From positions 1-35,830 of the forward strand of contig JANDJZ010000438.1 of NCBI GenBank assembly GCA_027943245.1: a stretch of 35,830 bases of DNA, given 5' to 3'. Within the stretch, counting starts at the first letter, position 1, and each line of letters starts with the position of its first letter. The notes under the pieces were generated by a model, which was given only the letters and a program-made list of their open reading frames with translations, searched no databases and was not told the DNA's origin. Shown one piece after another: positions 19,440 through 31,155 of this stretch. Made by a program: the position numbers and the translations under genes. Source of the DNA: Acanthamoeba sp. SK_2022b. Taxonomy: Eukaryota; Discosea; Longamoebia; Acanthamoebidae.

Positions 19440-19657
19440 TCAAGTGGTGGCTGCTGCAGCCGACGCGGTGGACGCGGATTTTCGCCGCTTGGGGCGGGTC
19501 GTCTCTTTCTTGTCGCTCGCCGCCGGAGCCACGTCCGTCGACTTCACGGGGCTCTCTGGAGGCGCTAGCATAGCGCTCTCCACGTCCATGCTCTCCCCCG
19601 CTCCGTATCTGCGCTCATCGACCCAGGGACACCCGAGTCAGAGCGGAAAGCGGCAGC

Positions 19658-19688
<31 letters not shown>

Positions 19689-20348
19689 TTCCATGCGGAC
19701 GGTTGCCACGGATCCGATCGAGCCTCAGCGATCGAGAAAGAGAAAGAGAAAAGGAACCTTTCTCGCAAGGCCTTGAAGGCTTGCGGCGTGGAGTACCACA
19801 GCCCCGTCTTGGGATCCTTGTACTTGGCCGGCAGTCCCGTGATCACGCACACTGGCCGCGGAGGATCTGCAGAGGAGTTGGACGCGCGGTGCGGTGAGAC
19901 GAAGGGAAAAAGATCAACGCACACAGATGTGCGCACCGTGGGAGGGGGGGGGGGGCAGGTACACGGCACAGGACTCTGCTGGAGCACCTCGGGCAGCTGG
20001 CTGACCTGAGTGAAGGTCAGCAGGTCTCCCTTTGGCGTTGACACATACGAGATGGCGGGCCCCTCCACCCTGTTTGGTTGGCCAAGTGGACAGCGCATGT
20101 CAAGCACGTGCAACCAGCCGAATTCGTTGCGTCGCGGGCGTACACTCGCTGCTTGCGTATGACGGGCTTCTGCTTGGCTTCGAGCTTGAGCATCTCTTCG
20201 AGCAGAGCCAGGTTGACCTCCTCCGTCGCCTTGGCCTCCTCAAGCAACTCCTCCTGCGTCAGGACTCGCGTCTCGGCCTTGAGCGACGGTCGCTTCCGTC
20301 TCTGCAAATTCATCGTTGTGTGCGCGTCGCGTCGTTACTTTGTGCGTT

Positions 20349-20412
<64 letters not shown>

Positions 20413-21406
20413 GCGTGTGTCGTTGCCGATGTCTCCCCACGACGAGACAGACATCGACGGAGGAGCGGCCAAGAGAACCTTTTTGGTAACCTCTTGCTCT
20501 TCTATCCGCCGCTGCTTCCCCTCTTCCATCTTCTTCACCGTGAGCGAGCGGGACGACTTGCGCGACTTGGGTGGACCCTCGCCCTCTTTCACCTTCCCCT
20601 CCTCGTCGCCTGCGCGCCACACGGCGCCGACCAGTCGGTGGCCATCAGAACGAGAACGCACTTGCGAATGACACTCGTCAGGTCACCACAAGGCGAGAAG
20701 GGAGCACGCCACCCTCTTCAGCGGTGGCAGGTTCGGCTTCGGCTTCGGCCTCGGCCTCGACCGCTGTCCCTTCCAAGCCGCTCTCTTGTGACTCGCGGGG
20801 TCGCTTCCTGGACTTGGCAGCTCGCGGGCTCTCCTCGTCGCCCACCTTGGCCTTGCCCTTGCCCCTGGCCGAGGCTGAGGCGAGGCCGCATCGATCGCAT
20901 GGTACAAGCACGCGAGGTGAGGTAAAGCTCGATCTCGCCCGCGTGGGCGGTCGGGCGCGTACGTTTCTGTCGTTCGGGATCGACGTAGCGCTTGGTCGGC
21001 GCCTTCTTCTTCTCCACGTCAAGCAGCGCCTCCTTCTCTTCCATCACGGCAGCTGCTGCCACCTCGGCTTCGGTGGGCTCGGGCGCATCAAAGTCCTCGT
21101 CCACTTCGTCCTCAGATTCTACGCGCATGTAACAATGCCATTATGAGCACGTGGATTTGATCGTGGCGGTCAGACGCACCAGACTCTGTAAAGTAAAGCT
21201 CATCTTCACCCTCCTCCTTGAACATATCAGCGTTCCAAAATTCCTCATCGAACTTGGCGTCCTCTCCAATCAGCAGGTTCATCCTGGCAAGTTGGAAGAT
21301 GAGACGGCTGCTCGTACTTATGTAACAGTAAGTGCACTCACCTTTTGCCCCTCGTCTCTCTCTGAGGCCGCCGCGATCCACCTCGCCCCTTGTCATCCCG
21401 CTCCAT
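19440..21406 (-). CDS. VPS72: YL1/VPS72 (Swc2) H2A.Z-binding chromatin-remodelling subunit
   Basis: Nine exons (21406-21342, 21283-21180, 21118-20963, 20874-20713, 20609-20479, 20301-20144, 20069-19963, 19866-19758, 19608-19440) give 386 residues. The order of blocks follows YL1: an N-terminal ETRGKRMNLLIGEDAKFDEEFW (like human TAGNRLSGLLEAEEEDEFY), an acidic patch ESEDEVDEDFDAPEP, a basic linker, the block LTQEELLEEAKATEEVNLALLE, then GPAISYVSTPKGD, and the YL1-C module RPVCVITGLPAKYKDPKTGLWYSTPQAFKAL. In yeast and animals this subunit of SWR1/SRCAP (and TIP60) complexes grips the H2A.Z-H2B dimer with its acidic N-terminus during histone exchange. The start is at 21406, because exon 1 splices in frame to give the conserved NR/KR-x-N block; the internal ATG at 21282 would lose it. 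The intron before exon 6 carries a long TG tract. Confidence 0.9.
20351..20411. repeat. (TG)n microsatellite in a YL1 intron
   Basis: An uninterrupted TG tract of about 30 units lies in the 177-base intron between exons 5 and 6. It reads as CA in the transcript. Confidence 0.95.
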
Positions 21407-21627
21407 CTTCGATGTTTTGTTTTGTTTTTTCTATTCAATTTCTGCTTGTAATTTCCCAAATGATTTCCGCCCTGGCCGGTTGCATTGGAACGGCAAGAGG
21501 TCTTCAACGACGGGACGTGACAAGGCGATACCTCGCCGTAGGTGGACCAATATTTTCACAAGCCAAACCAAGAGCACTTGCGCTTTTGATGAAACAGAAA
21601 ATAGACGGTGTTGCTTTAACCTTCACG

Positions 21628-24323
21628 CTACATGGCGCTGACGCCCGTTTGGTTGCGTTCTTGGCGGTATTCATTGCTCTTCGCGGGCTGCAACTGGGCG
21701 AGACCGGCGAGCTTGTGGATGAGGTCTTGGATGGCCTCGTGGCTCTGCCCCGAGCGGCTCGAGGAGTCGACCATTTCGAGCACATGGCCGAGCGGCCGCT
21801 CCACTCCGCCCTCGACGGCGATGACAAAATCGTTGAGGCAGTCCTCTGGCCTGTCCCGACTGGTCTCCTTCTTCTTGAAGACTCGCGTCACGACGGGCAC
21901 GCTGGTCGGCTCGGGCGTCGACGAGCTGCAGCTCTCCTTCTCGGCAGGGGCGAGCACGACTCGCACATTCATTCCCGACTCAACCAGCTTTCTGTGCACC
22001 AGCGAATACTCCAACAGGATCTTCACCACACATCCAGTTAGCGGTGTAGAAATAATTGAAAGGTTAATAAACAATGAAATTAAATTAAATTAAAATTAAA
22101 AAATTAATAAATTAATAAAAAGAAAAAACAAGACCAAGACTCGTACCTGCTCTTGGACGGACTGTTTGTGGGGCAGTTCAGTGGGCGTGACCAGGCGCAG
22201 GTCCTCCCGCAACACGCTCTCCTGGTCGAGCGAGGCCTCGTTCTTGGCGTCGGACTCGTTGGCCGCCCTCGGCGTGCGGAAGAGCTGCGACGAGCAGTGC
22301 GGCCCGCCGTACATGGCAGTGACGCCGTCGTAGGGCATGTAGGTCACGCGGCCACCGTCGGCCGTGAACTGCGGGTGGGCTTCCAGCAGGGCCTTGGTCG
22401 GTTCGTCGCAGCACACGAGATGCGAGTTGCCCAGGTTGACAAAGTTGATGCCGTAGCCTCGCTGGCACTCCTCGGGAACGGCGATCACTTCGTAGCCCTG
22501 CAGTCCACCATCGCCTCAGTGATCCATGCCCCCCCCCCCCAGCAACAGGGCCAGACGCCCGGGCGCGGAGGAGTACCTGGTCTTTAAGGTATCGCGAGAA
22601 TTCGACGTCCCATTGGGTCAGCTTGTACCGCCCATCGTCGTCACGCTCGTACTCGTCCACCAGACGCCTGTTTCCAGAGGTCAGCGGACAAGCGCTGCTG
22701 AACGCCACACAGAGCAATGCAATGGACGACGGAGGTCGGGCTGTGTGGCGCGCGTACCGCAGCGGGGCGTCTGGTCCGATCAGCGATTCCAACAGTACCA
22801 CGCATCGATCGCTGGCGATGTTGAACACCGTATCCTATGTGCACGAGCAGTGACGCCCGCGGGAGGTGTGAGGTCACGTCGATCCACTCCAACACGCGTG
22901 AGGTAAGGTACAGGTGTGGGTGTACCAAGTGCATGTGCTTCTGTGAACGTTCGAACAGGTCTCGCACGACGGCGACTCGTCGCGTGCCAAAGAGGTCGTT
23001 GTCCATGAGGTACCGTGCCGCCCCTTCGCTTGTGCGCGGTCCGACCTGATGGCGTGCACGTTGAGATGGCCCGCTTGAAACAGGTGCCGACAACACCAAC
23101 GCACACAAAAGGCCACGGGGACAAGGGCCAAGCGTACGCCGATGAAGCAAAGGTCGGGTCCGGCGGGCAGGAAGTCGCCGCCTTCCAGGGTGTGCGGCTC
23201 GGGGACGTGGCCCACGACCTGCGGGGAAAGATCAAAGGGTGAGATAACGCTTGTGACGGGGGGTTAAACAGTAACTCGGCAAAGGGAGGGGCCGGGTAAC
23301 ACGTACGGGGAACCCGAGCTTTTGCCAGCAGAACTTCATGATCGCCACCTCAGGTTTTCTGTACAGAAGCGAGAAAGCAAAAAATTAGACAAAAAAATAA
23401 TAGATATAATGACTTACTGTTTTAAAGCCAATAATTATTGGGATCATAGCCAAGGTGTACCGTTGCTTGGGGTGCATGTTGGCCATAACGATGCCCTTGC
23501 TCGTTGTGATTTGCTGATCCCGCGTGAACACAAGGTTGCCGAGCGGATTACTGCACAGGATCGTTGCGAGTGTGAGCATGCCGCCACCTCGCTCGCGCTC
23601 TTCAAGCGCGAAAAGCATCTATCACACGCGTACAAAATGTAGCTGGCCGTCACGGGAGTCTCCCGGTTGGCCTTCTGGAGAATGATCGTAGGATTACACA
23701 GCAACAGGTTCACCAGGCTGGCCGAGTCCAGAGCGCCTGAAGACAGCGGCAAGAGTCAGCCATGGTCCACGAAGAAACAGGATCGCGCATTGAGAGCGAG
23801 CGGGCACCGATGACGTCGCGCTTGTAGTGTTCGTCGACGAAGCATGCACGGCCGTGCGGACCACGATCGTTGCTGGCAGCGCCGAGGGCCGCGTTGACGG
23901 CGGAGACCACCCCGTGCGAGGCCCACACGTACTGCAGGTGGCTCACCGCAAAGTCCTCCAGCTCACGGCGTGCCTTGGGATCCGTCTCGCAGTCCTGCAG
24001 GAGGACGTCGCGCACGAGCCGGACCTGCACGCCGTGAGCGCGCAGGGTCTGTTGAAAATGGCGATGGGCCTGCTTGGCGCGCTTGAGGTGCACTGGCTTC
24101 TCAAACAGCGCGCTTGTGGGATGTAGAGTCGCGATGAACGCCTCCTGTCCCGGGCAATGCATCTACATTGTGGCGCCAGTCACCACGGTAAGAACCGAAA
24201 CACGCTTTTTGTGTGTTAAAACTGAAATAAAAGCAAAGCTAAAAGTAGAGAGCGTACCAAAACAAAGTGGGCCGTCTCATTCTCTGCGCCTTGAACGTAG
24301 GTGGGCTGAGTAGCGTGCGCCAT
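21628..24323 (-). CDS. Arginine deiminase family protein with C-terminal extension
   Basis: Eleven exons (24323-24258, 24162-23808, 23736-23634, 23550-23461, 23358-23307, 23218-23138, 23045-22926, 22834-22758, 22667-22577, 22497-22147, 22020-21628) encode 592 residues. The guanidino-group-modifying fold is clear: FVLMHCPGQEAFIATLHPTS at the start, NLVFTRDQQITT (substrate Asp), LEGGDFLPAG (catalytic Glu), KHMHLDTVFN (catalytic His and second Asp), GYGINFVNLGNSHLV and GGPHCSSQ (nucleophile Cys). All five expected active-site residues are present, so it should be active. Arginine deiminase turns arginine into citrulline and ammonia. Bacterial enzymes are about 410 residues; the last ~130-150 residues here are extra, as I recall for the long Giardia enzyme. 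Agmatine or another guanidino compound as substrate cannot be excluded. No targeting peptide is obvious. Confidence 0.82.
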
Positions 24324-24958
24324 GGTCACAAAAAATAGCAAAAAAGATGAAGCTGAGATTGAACTGAGCACTCGATGTTGTTTGGAAATTCGACTTGTAG
24401 AGTTGCGCTGCTGGTCGTGTTTTCGTCACTGTTTGCAAGGTTGAATGCAACTATCTCTCTGCTGGACAGGTCGAGGTGGTCCCATTTAAGTCCGCTTTGG
24501 TGTGCCCGCCACAGCATGACCTCCCGGCAGTTTCCCCTGTTTTTGGGCAAGCGGCCGTCGTGCCGCCATTTTTCTGGCCATCAGCGGTGTTACTTGGGCC
24601 GTAGGAAGGCCAACCCGACTGTGGGACGGGTGTGCATGGCCGCAAAGCGTCACACATGCGCAGGGGCTGCAGAACAGAACGCTGATCGTCACCCCGCTGA
24701 ATCCGGGGTGCAGTCGACACTGATCCTGGCAAGTCGGTGGCGAGAGCCATTCTAACGAACGCTATCGCGTTGCAGCGTGACAGAGGCAAGGCAACCATTT
24801 CTGTTGCGTCCTTTCTCCTGCCTTCAGAACCAAGCTGACTGGACCATTTTAAGAGGGCGGTCATCTCTTTAAGAACGCTGCCCACGCACGGCGCTTTCCC
24901 TCCTTTCCTTCTTTTCGTTGTGTAGCTGCGTTCGCGAGCGTGTATGCTCAGTTTGGCC

Positions 24959-24966
24959 GAATTTTC
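24959..24966 (+). promoter_or_regulatory. Candidate heat-shock element upstream of HSP90
   Basis: GAATTTTC is one head-to-head pair of the nGAAnnTTCn heat-shock unit, 60 bases before the TATA box. A full element needs three units; further TTC and GAA triplets occur at 24976-24990 but are not perfectly spaced. Support is weak. Confidence 0.35.
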
Positions 24967-25025
24967 CCGTCGACTTCGACTTTTACGAATTGTGGCCTTC
25001 AACGAGGCTCTCTGTCCGGCGCGGG

Positions 25026-25032
25026 TATAAAA
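25026..25032 (+). promoter_or_regulatory. HSP90 TATA box
   Basis: TATAAAA, followed by GGGG, sits 112 bases before the start codon. This leaves room for a leader of about 80 bases. It is the clearest core promoter element in the window and fits a strongly inducible gene. Confidence 0.65.
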
Positions 25033-25137
25033 GGGGACGACACTCCCTCGTGCCGGCCACATCCATCATTCCTGTACCGAGTACACAGAAGGAGGAGAGA
25101 GTCTAGTCTACAAGTACTACTACACAGCAAACCAAGC

Positions 25138-27346
25138 ATGGCTGAGGACGTGGAGACGTTCGCCTTCCAGGCCGAGATCAACCAGCTGCTCAACCTCATT
25201 ATCAACACGTTCTACTCGAACAAGGAGATCTTCCTGCGCGAGCTCATCTCCAACTCTTCGGATGCGCTCGACAAGATCCGCTACATCGGCCTCACCGACA
25301 AGGCCGCCCTCGAGACCAACCCGGAGCTCTACGTGCACCTCGTGACGGACAAGGCCAACAAGTGCATTCACATCATCGACTCGGGCATCGGCATGACCAA
25401 GGCCGACCTCGTCAACAACCTCGGCACCATCGCCAAGTCGGGCACCAAGGCCTTCATGGAGGCCCTCCAAGCCGGCGCTGACGTCAGCATGTACGCTTTT
25501 CTTTTTCTTTTTCTTTTTCTTTTCTCTACATTTTTATTAATTCATTTTTTTCTATTCCAAATGTAGGATCGGTCAGTTTGGTGTGGGCTTCTACTCGGCC
25601 TACCTGGTGGGCGACCGCGTGGTGGTCACGACCAAGCATAACGACGACGAGCAGTACGTGTGGGAGTCGGCCGCCGGCGGCACCTTCACCATCAAGCGCG
25701 ACACCGAGGGCGAGCCCCTGAAGCGCGGCACCAAGATCACGGTCTACCTCAAGGAGGACCAGCTCGAGTACCTCGAGGAGCGCCGCATCAAGGACCTCGT
25801 CAAGAAGCACTCGCAGTTCATCCAGTACCCCATCTCGCTCTGGGTCGAGAAGACCAAGGAGAAGGAGGTCGAGGAGGAGGAGGAGGCGGAGGAGTCCAAG
25901 GAGAAGGGGGAGGAGGAGGCCCCCAAGATCGAGGAGGTCACCGAGGAAGAGGAGGAGAAGAAGGAGAAGAAGAAGAAGAAGAAGGTGAAGGAGACGTACC
26001 ACGAGTGGGAGCTGCTGAACAAGACCAAGCCGATCTGGACGCGGAACCCGCAGGACGTGCCGGAGGAGGAGTACAAGCAGTTCTACAAGAACCTGACCAA
26101 CGACTGGGAGGACTACCTGGCGGTGAAGCACTTCTCGGTGGAGGGGCAGCTGGAGTTCCGGTCGATCGTGTACGTGCCGAAGCGGGCGCCGTTCGACCTG
26201 TTCGAGACGCGCAAGAAGCGGAACAACATCAAGCTGTACGTGCGGCGGGTGTTCATCATGGACGACTGCGAGGAGCTGATCCCCGAGTGGCTCAACTTTG
26301 TGCGGGGCATCGTGGACTCGGAGGACCTGCCGCTCAACATCTCGCGGGAGATGCTGCAGCAGAACAAGATCCTGCGGGTGATCAGGAAGAACCTGGTGAA
26401 GAAGTGCATCGAGCTGTTCAACGAGATCGCGGAGAAGAAGGAGGACTTTGACAAGTTCTACGAGTCGTTCGGGAAGAACATCAAGTACGGCATCCACGAG
26501 GACTCGAGCAACCGCACCAAGCTGGCCGAGCTGCTGCGCTTCCACTCGACGCGCTCGGGCGCGGACATGACCTCGCTCAAGGACTACGTGACGCGCATGA
26601 AGGAGGGCCAGAAGGAGATCTACTTCATCACGGGCGAGACCAAGAAGGCCGTCGAGGGCGCGCCCTTTGTGGAGGGCCTCAGGAAGAAGGGCCTCGAGGT
26701 GCTCTTCATGGTGGACCCCATCGACGAGTACATGGTCCAGCAGCTCAAGGAGTACGACGGCAAGAAGCTCGTCAACATCACCAAGGAGGGCCTCAAGCTC
26801 GAGGAGACCGAGGAGGAGAAGAACAGGGCCGAGGAGACCAAGAAGGCCAACGAGAACCTGTGCAAGGTCATCAAGGACATCCTCGGCGACAAGGTCGAGA
26901 AGGTCGTCATCTCCAACCGCCTCGTCGACTCGCCCTGCGTGCTCGTCACCGGCGAGTTTGGCTGGTCCGCCAACATGGAGCGCATCATGCGCGCCCAGGC
27001 CCTCCGCGACAACTCGATGCAGACCTACATGGTCTCCAAGAAGACCCTCGAGATCAACCCCGACCACGCCATCGTCAGCGAGCTCCGCAACAAGGCCGAC
27101 GCCGACAAGAACGACAAGACCGTCAAGGACCTCGTGTGGCTCCTCTTCGAGACCGCCCTCCTCGCCTCGGGCTTCACCCTCGAGGAGCCCGCCGCCTTTG
27201 CCCAGCGCATCCACCGCATGATCAAGCTCGGCCTCAGCATCGACGACACCGAGGCCGCCGACAAGGTGGCCGACGAGGACCTCCCGCCGCTCGAGAGCGA
27301 GGACGCCGGCGCCGAGGAGGGCTCCCGGATGGAGGAGGTCGACTAA
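25138..27346 (+). CDS. HSP90: Heat shock protein 90, cytosolic
   Basis: Two exons (25138-25490 and 25567-27346) give 710 residues, normal for cytosolic HSP90. The GHKL ATPase domain shows [37 protein letters not shown] and [15 protein letters not shown]; the first intron falls just before the last motif. A charged linker of E/K runs (about residues 218-265) follows, then the middle domain and the dimerisation domain. The C-terminus is MEEVD, the docking site for TPR cochaperones and the mark of the cytosolic form. HSP90 folds and holds kinases, receptors and other clients in an ATP cycle. Codon choice changes inside the gene: CTC/GTC/CGC dominate at both ends, while CTG/GTG/CGG dominate at about 25985-26500. 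Confidence 0.98.
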
Positions 27347-27490
27347 GCAGCGCGCTTCTTCGCTCTTTCCCTTGTCTCTTTTCGATTGACCCCCCCCCTC
27401 TTTAAAGTACATATAAAAACAATCTTTTAAACAAAAAAAATGTTTAAAAATGTTTAAAACAAAACCATATCTCTCTCGCGCTTCACCGAC

Positions 27491-29482
27491 TCAGGATGAG
27501 GCCAAGTCCTCGAGGCCGGCGATGACCTTCTTGATTTCGTGCTCGATGTCGTCGGTCTTGAAGCTCTTGCCGGCCATGATGTCCTCCAGGTCGGCCAGCA
27601 TGTTCTTGGCGAACCTGAGAGTCAATACAACCACGTGACATGTCCCCCACTCAGCAACCCAGGTCCACGGATCGATCGCCATTGTATGCACACAAGGCGG
27701 GGAGGGGGAGCGCACACGACGGCTTTCTTCCTGTCCGCCTCCTTGCGGCTGGCCTTCTCAAAGTCCTTCCTGATGCTCTTCCACACGCTCCTGTCGGTCT
27801 CGTCGTCAGCGAGAGGCCTTTCATGTGTCATTGTTGTGTGTTGTGCGTTGTTGAGTTGCGCGTACTTGACCACGGAGGGGAGGAGCTGCGTGAGGTAGGA
27901 GACGTCGGCGCCGAGGGTGATATTGAGATCGAAGGTGGCGATCTTCTTGATGCACTCCCGCTTGGCGGTGAGCTTGGCCTTGGGCTCCTGGCAGCTATCG
28001 AGGTAGCTGCTGAACGCCGGGAACACGACCTCCCGCATGAAGTTGTTCACGTAGGTCTCGAACTCGAAGCCCTTGGCCTTGTGCGCCAGCTCCGTCGCCA
28101 GAATGTAGAACGCGTCCCACGCCTTGCACCCCCACTCCATGAGTCGACAATATTCGAGGCTACCCCCAAGCCCAACACGCAGAGAGAGAGAGAGAGGCGC
28201 ACCTCCTGCCTGAAGAGGGCGTTGAGGTAGGCTCGGTTGACGTGGGCCGAGAGGCTGATGAAGGCCTCCACGTGGGTGCCCAGCAGGCCGAGGATCTCTT
28301 CGTCCGAGGGCGGCTTGTCCCCGTACTGCTTCTTCAGGAAGCTCCTGCGCTCACCCCCCCCCCCACGGTGCCCCACACCCCAAGTGCAAGTGAGCGCGGG
28401 CCGACCGCGGGGCCGTGCCCCTAACGTGGCGCGGTGTACCGGAGGAGCTCCAACTGGTCGCCGACGGTCTCCTTGTTCAGGCTCTGCGCGAGCAGGGCCA
28501 TGGCTTCGCCGTGCGCCGGGGAGTCGACCGACGTCTTGGGAGCGAGAGCCCCCTGTCAGTTCATCTGCTGCGGACATGGGGAGGAGGAGGGGGGGGGCAC
28601 GCACCTCGAAGATGCTGGGCGACAAGACGCAGGCCGCGATGGGAATGAAGTCGTTCCATCGGTCGGCCCTGTTGAATCGCTTGGCCAGCTCCAGCGCCAG
28701 ATCGATCCCTGCAGGAAAGAGCCACGAATAAATAAAAACCTTTCCTGACTTGGTATTTTGTCTAAAATATAAATTAATGAATATATATATATATATAAAG
28801 GAGAGCAACAAACCTTGGTCAAAGTTCTTGCTGAAGATGACGTTGACCACGTTTTGCAGCACGCCCACATCGAACAGGTCAAAGTTGGCGTCCATCTCCT
28901 CCAGCAGCGTGCTGCACGACACCCCCAAACACCACCGCCAATCAAATCGCCGACCTCTCTAGTGTCACGCGTGGGTGTGCGTGTGTGCGTGTGTGGTGGG
29001 ATCGGGCGAGAGTACTCGAGCAGGGCGATGAGCTTGGCGTGCTGTTTCTTACGGGCCAGTTTGGACACGCGCACGCCGAGCCGCAGGAGGCTCAGCCGTC
29101 GCAGCATGCCCGCGGGGAACTCCCTGGGCAGCGCCCAGTTGTACGGTATACGCCGCGCGTGCTTCAGCGCCTCCTTCTGCTCCCGTGTGTGCGCGCAACA
29201 CGAACACGGACACGCACGCATGCACACACGCAAGCACACATAGACACGCACACGAGTTAGTAAAATGACCATGTCGACGCGGGAGATGGAAGGGGCGGCT
29301 GTACGCGGAAGGCGGTGGGAGGAGGGGGCGCGTGCGTGTCGCTCCACTCGGCCCGAGTTGAGGGCGAGACCGGCGAGCACAGGCGAACCACCTCGTGCAA
29401 CTCTGCCTCTGATCTGGTCGAGCGCCACATAACACACATGCACGCACGCGCACGCACGCGCACATGAACAGGTGTCAACAAT

Positions 29483-29551
<69 letters not shown>

Positions 29552-30543
29552 TGCGAATGAGTCGCGCCGCACTTCTTGAGCATGTGATGCTTGTCCACGA
29601 GCTGAATGCCGAGCTTGAGCGCCGCCTCCAGCTCGCGGTCGTAGACGAGCCGCTCCAGCTTGCGTTCGTCGACAGTCCTATCCTCCACTGGGAACCTGTT
29701 GCTCCCCACAATCCCAGGCGCACAGCGCCGCTCGCTGAGTCATCCGCAAATACTGCTCAAAAGCTGCTCAATCGCGCGCGCCTGCGATCGGGAGACGCAC
29801 TGTGTGAGCTGCTGCGCGAGGGGCTCGAAGAAACCGGGGCCGAAGCGCGCCGTGTGGAGGACGCCGTTGGCCGTGGCCGCCACGCACCTATCCCGACTGA
29901 GCCCCGAGCACCCCACTGCCCAGATCCACGCGCGCGCATTCTAAGCATTCCAATGTCGCGCGCGCGCGTGTGTGTGTGGAACCTTGGGTCACTCGGTCGG
30001 GGAGAGTGCTGCAGGAGGCAGAGCCCACGAGCTCCAGGTTGTCGACAGTAAATGAGCACACGCGCAGGCTGCGGTCCGACCCGCCCGAGACGAGCAGGTC
30101 CGGATGCGTCGCATTCCAATCGATCGAATTGACCGGGCCCGTGTGGCCGTGGACCGTGCACACGGGCCGCGCGCCGTGCCGCAGGTCCCACAGCTTGACC
30201 AGTCCCTCCTCACCTGGTAGCCCCCCCCCCCACAACCCAAACCTCATCAACGTGCGCGCATGGGCCATTGTGTGTCACACACACACATACACACTACACC
30301 ACACATACACACACATACACATGACATACACACACACACCACCACCGGTGGCAATCCAGTGGGGCACGAAGGGATTCCACTTCATCGCGCGGATGGGAGA
30401 CGCGTGGGCCTGCCGCCTGATCCACACGGGCGCCTGTCCCGCCCCGCTCCGCGCGTCCAGCAGCTTGACGCTCCCCCTAAGCGAGCCCACCATCCGGTGA
30501 AGGCAACACAATCAGCTCGTGCGTTGCGTTGCGTTGCGTTGCG

Positions 30544-30602
<59 letters not shown>

Positions 30603-31103
30603 GCGCTACCGCTGGTTGGCCACGCCAAAGACAGTGTCGCCGTGTGGATCCCACTCGGCGCAGAGCACCAGATCTTTGGACACCTGTTGTCCGCTCGTGC
30701 GTCAATCCAGCGCCCACCGGGGGGGGAGAGGGAGAGGGGAGAGGGACCCGCTTGGCGAGGATGGGCGCGTCGAAGCTGGCAAAGTCCCAGACGTGGACGA
30801 CCGAGCCCTGGCTGCTGAGGAGCATGGAGTTGTGGGCCAGCCGCGGGTGCAGCGCCACGCGCCTCACCCGCGTGGCCTCGTCGCCCACCCACACCCGCCC
30901 CTCCGATAGCTGCTGCAGGTCCAGCTCGTCGTCCTTGCGTCAACGTTGGTTGGTTGGTGGCGATTGGAACGCACAGGTCAGTCCATTGTTGCGTAGAGAT
31001 GCGGGATTGGAATGAACGGTATGCGCACTTGCACGCTGGGGCAGGTGAGCTCCTGCGGGGGCAGCGCGTTCTCGGTTCCCAGGATGGTCATGCTTATCTT
31101 GCC

Positions 31104-31155
<52 letters not shown>

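Larger units (their letters stand above)
24324..25137. promoter_or_regulatory. Divergent region between the deiminase and HSP90
   Basis: This is the longest gene-free stretch (814 bases), between two outward starts. Its right end holds the HSP90 TATA box and a candidate heat-shock element. The middle (about 24480-24760) is GC-rich and keeps accidental open frames, but I see no conserved protein in it. The deiminase side is A/T-rich near 24330-24360. Confidence 0.55.

Noticed and set aside
21112..21507. Unspliced YL1 start reading through 21507-21112
   Set aside because: Reading through retains a sequence with a GTGAGT donor and a CCAG acceptor. Splicing it restores the conserved YL1 N-terminal block with a start at 21406.
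24375..24755. Plus-strand frame of 126 codons with a hydrophobic start
   Set aside because: It could suggest a secreted protein, but codon third positions are not C/G-biased, there is no conserved pattern and it sits in promoter DNA.
24451..25062. Minus-strand frame of 203 codons in the HSP90 upstream region
   Set aside because: It overlaps the HSP90 TATA box and candidate heat-shock element, shows no conserved motif and has mixed codon use unlike real exons here.
25526..27412. Minus-strand open frame of about 628 codons opposite HSP90
   Set aside because: It is antisense to HSP90 and consists of low-complexity Leu/Val/Asp/His sequence. No start context or splice pattern supports it.
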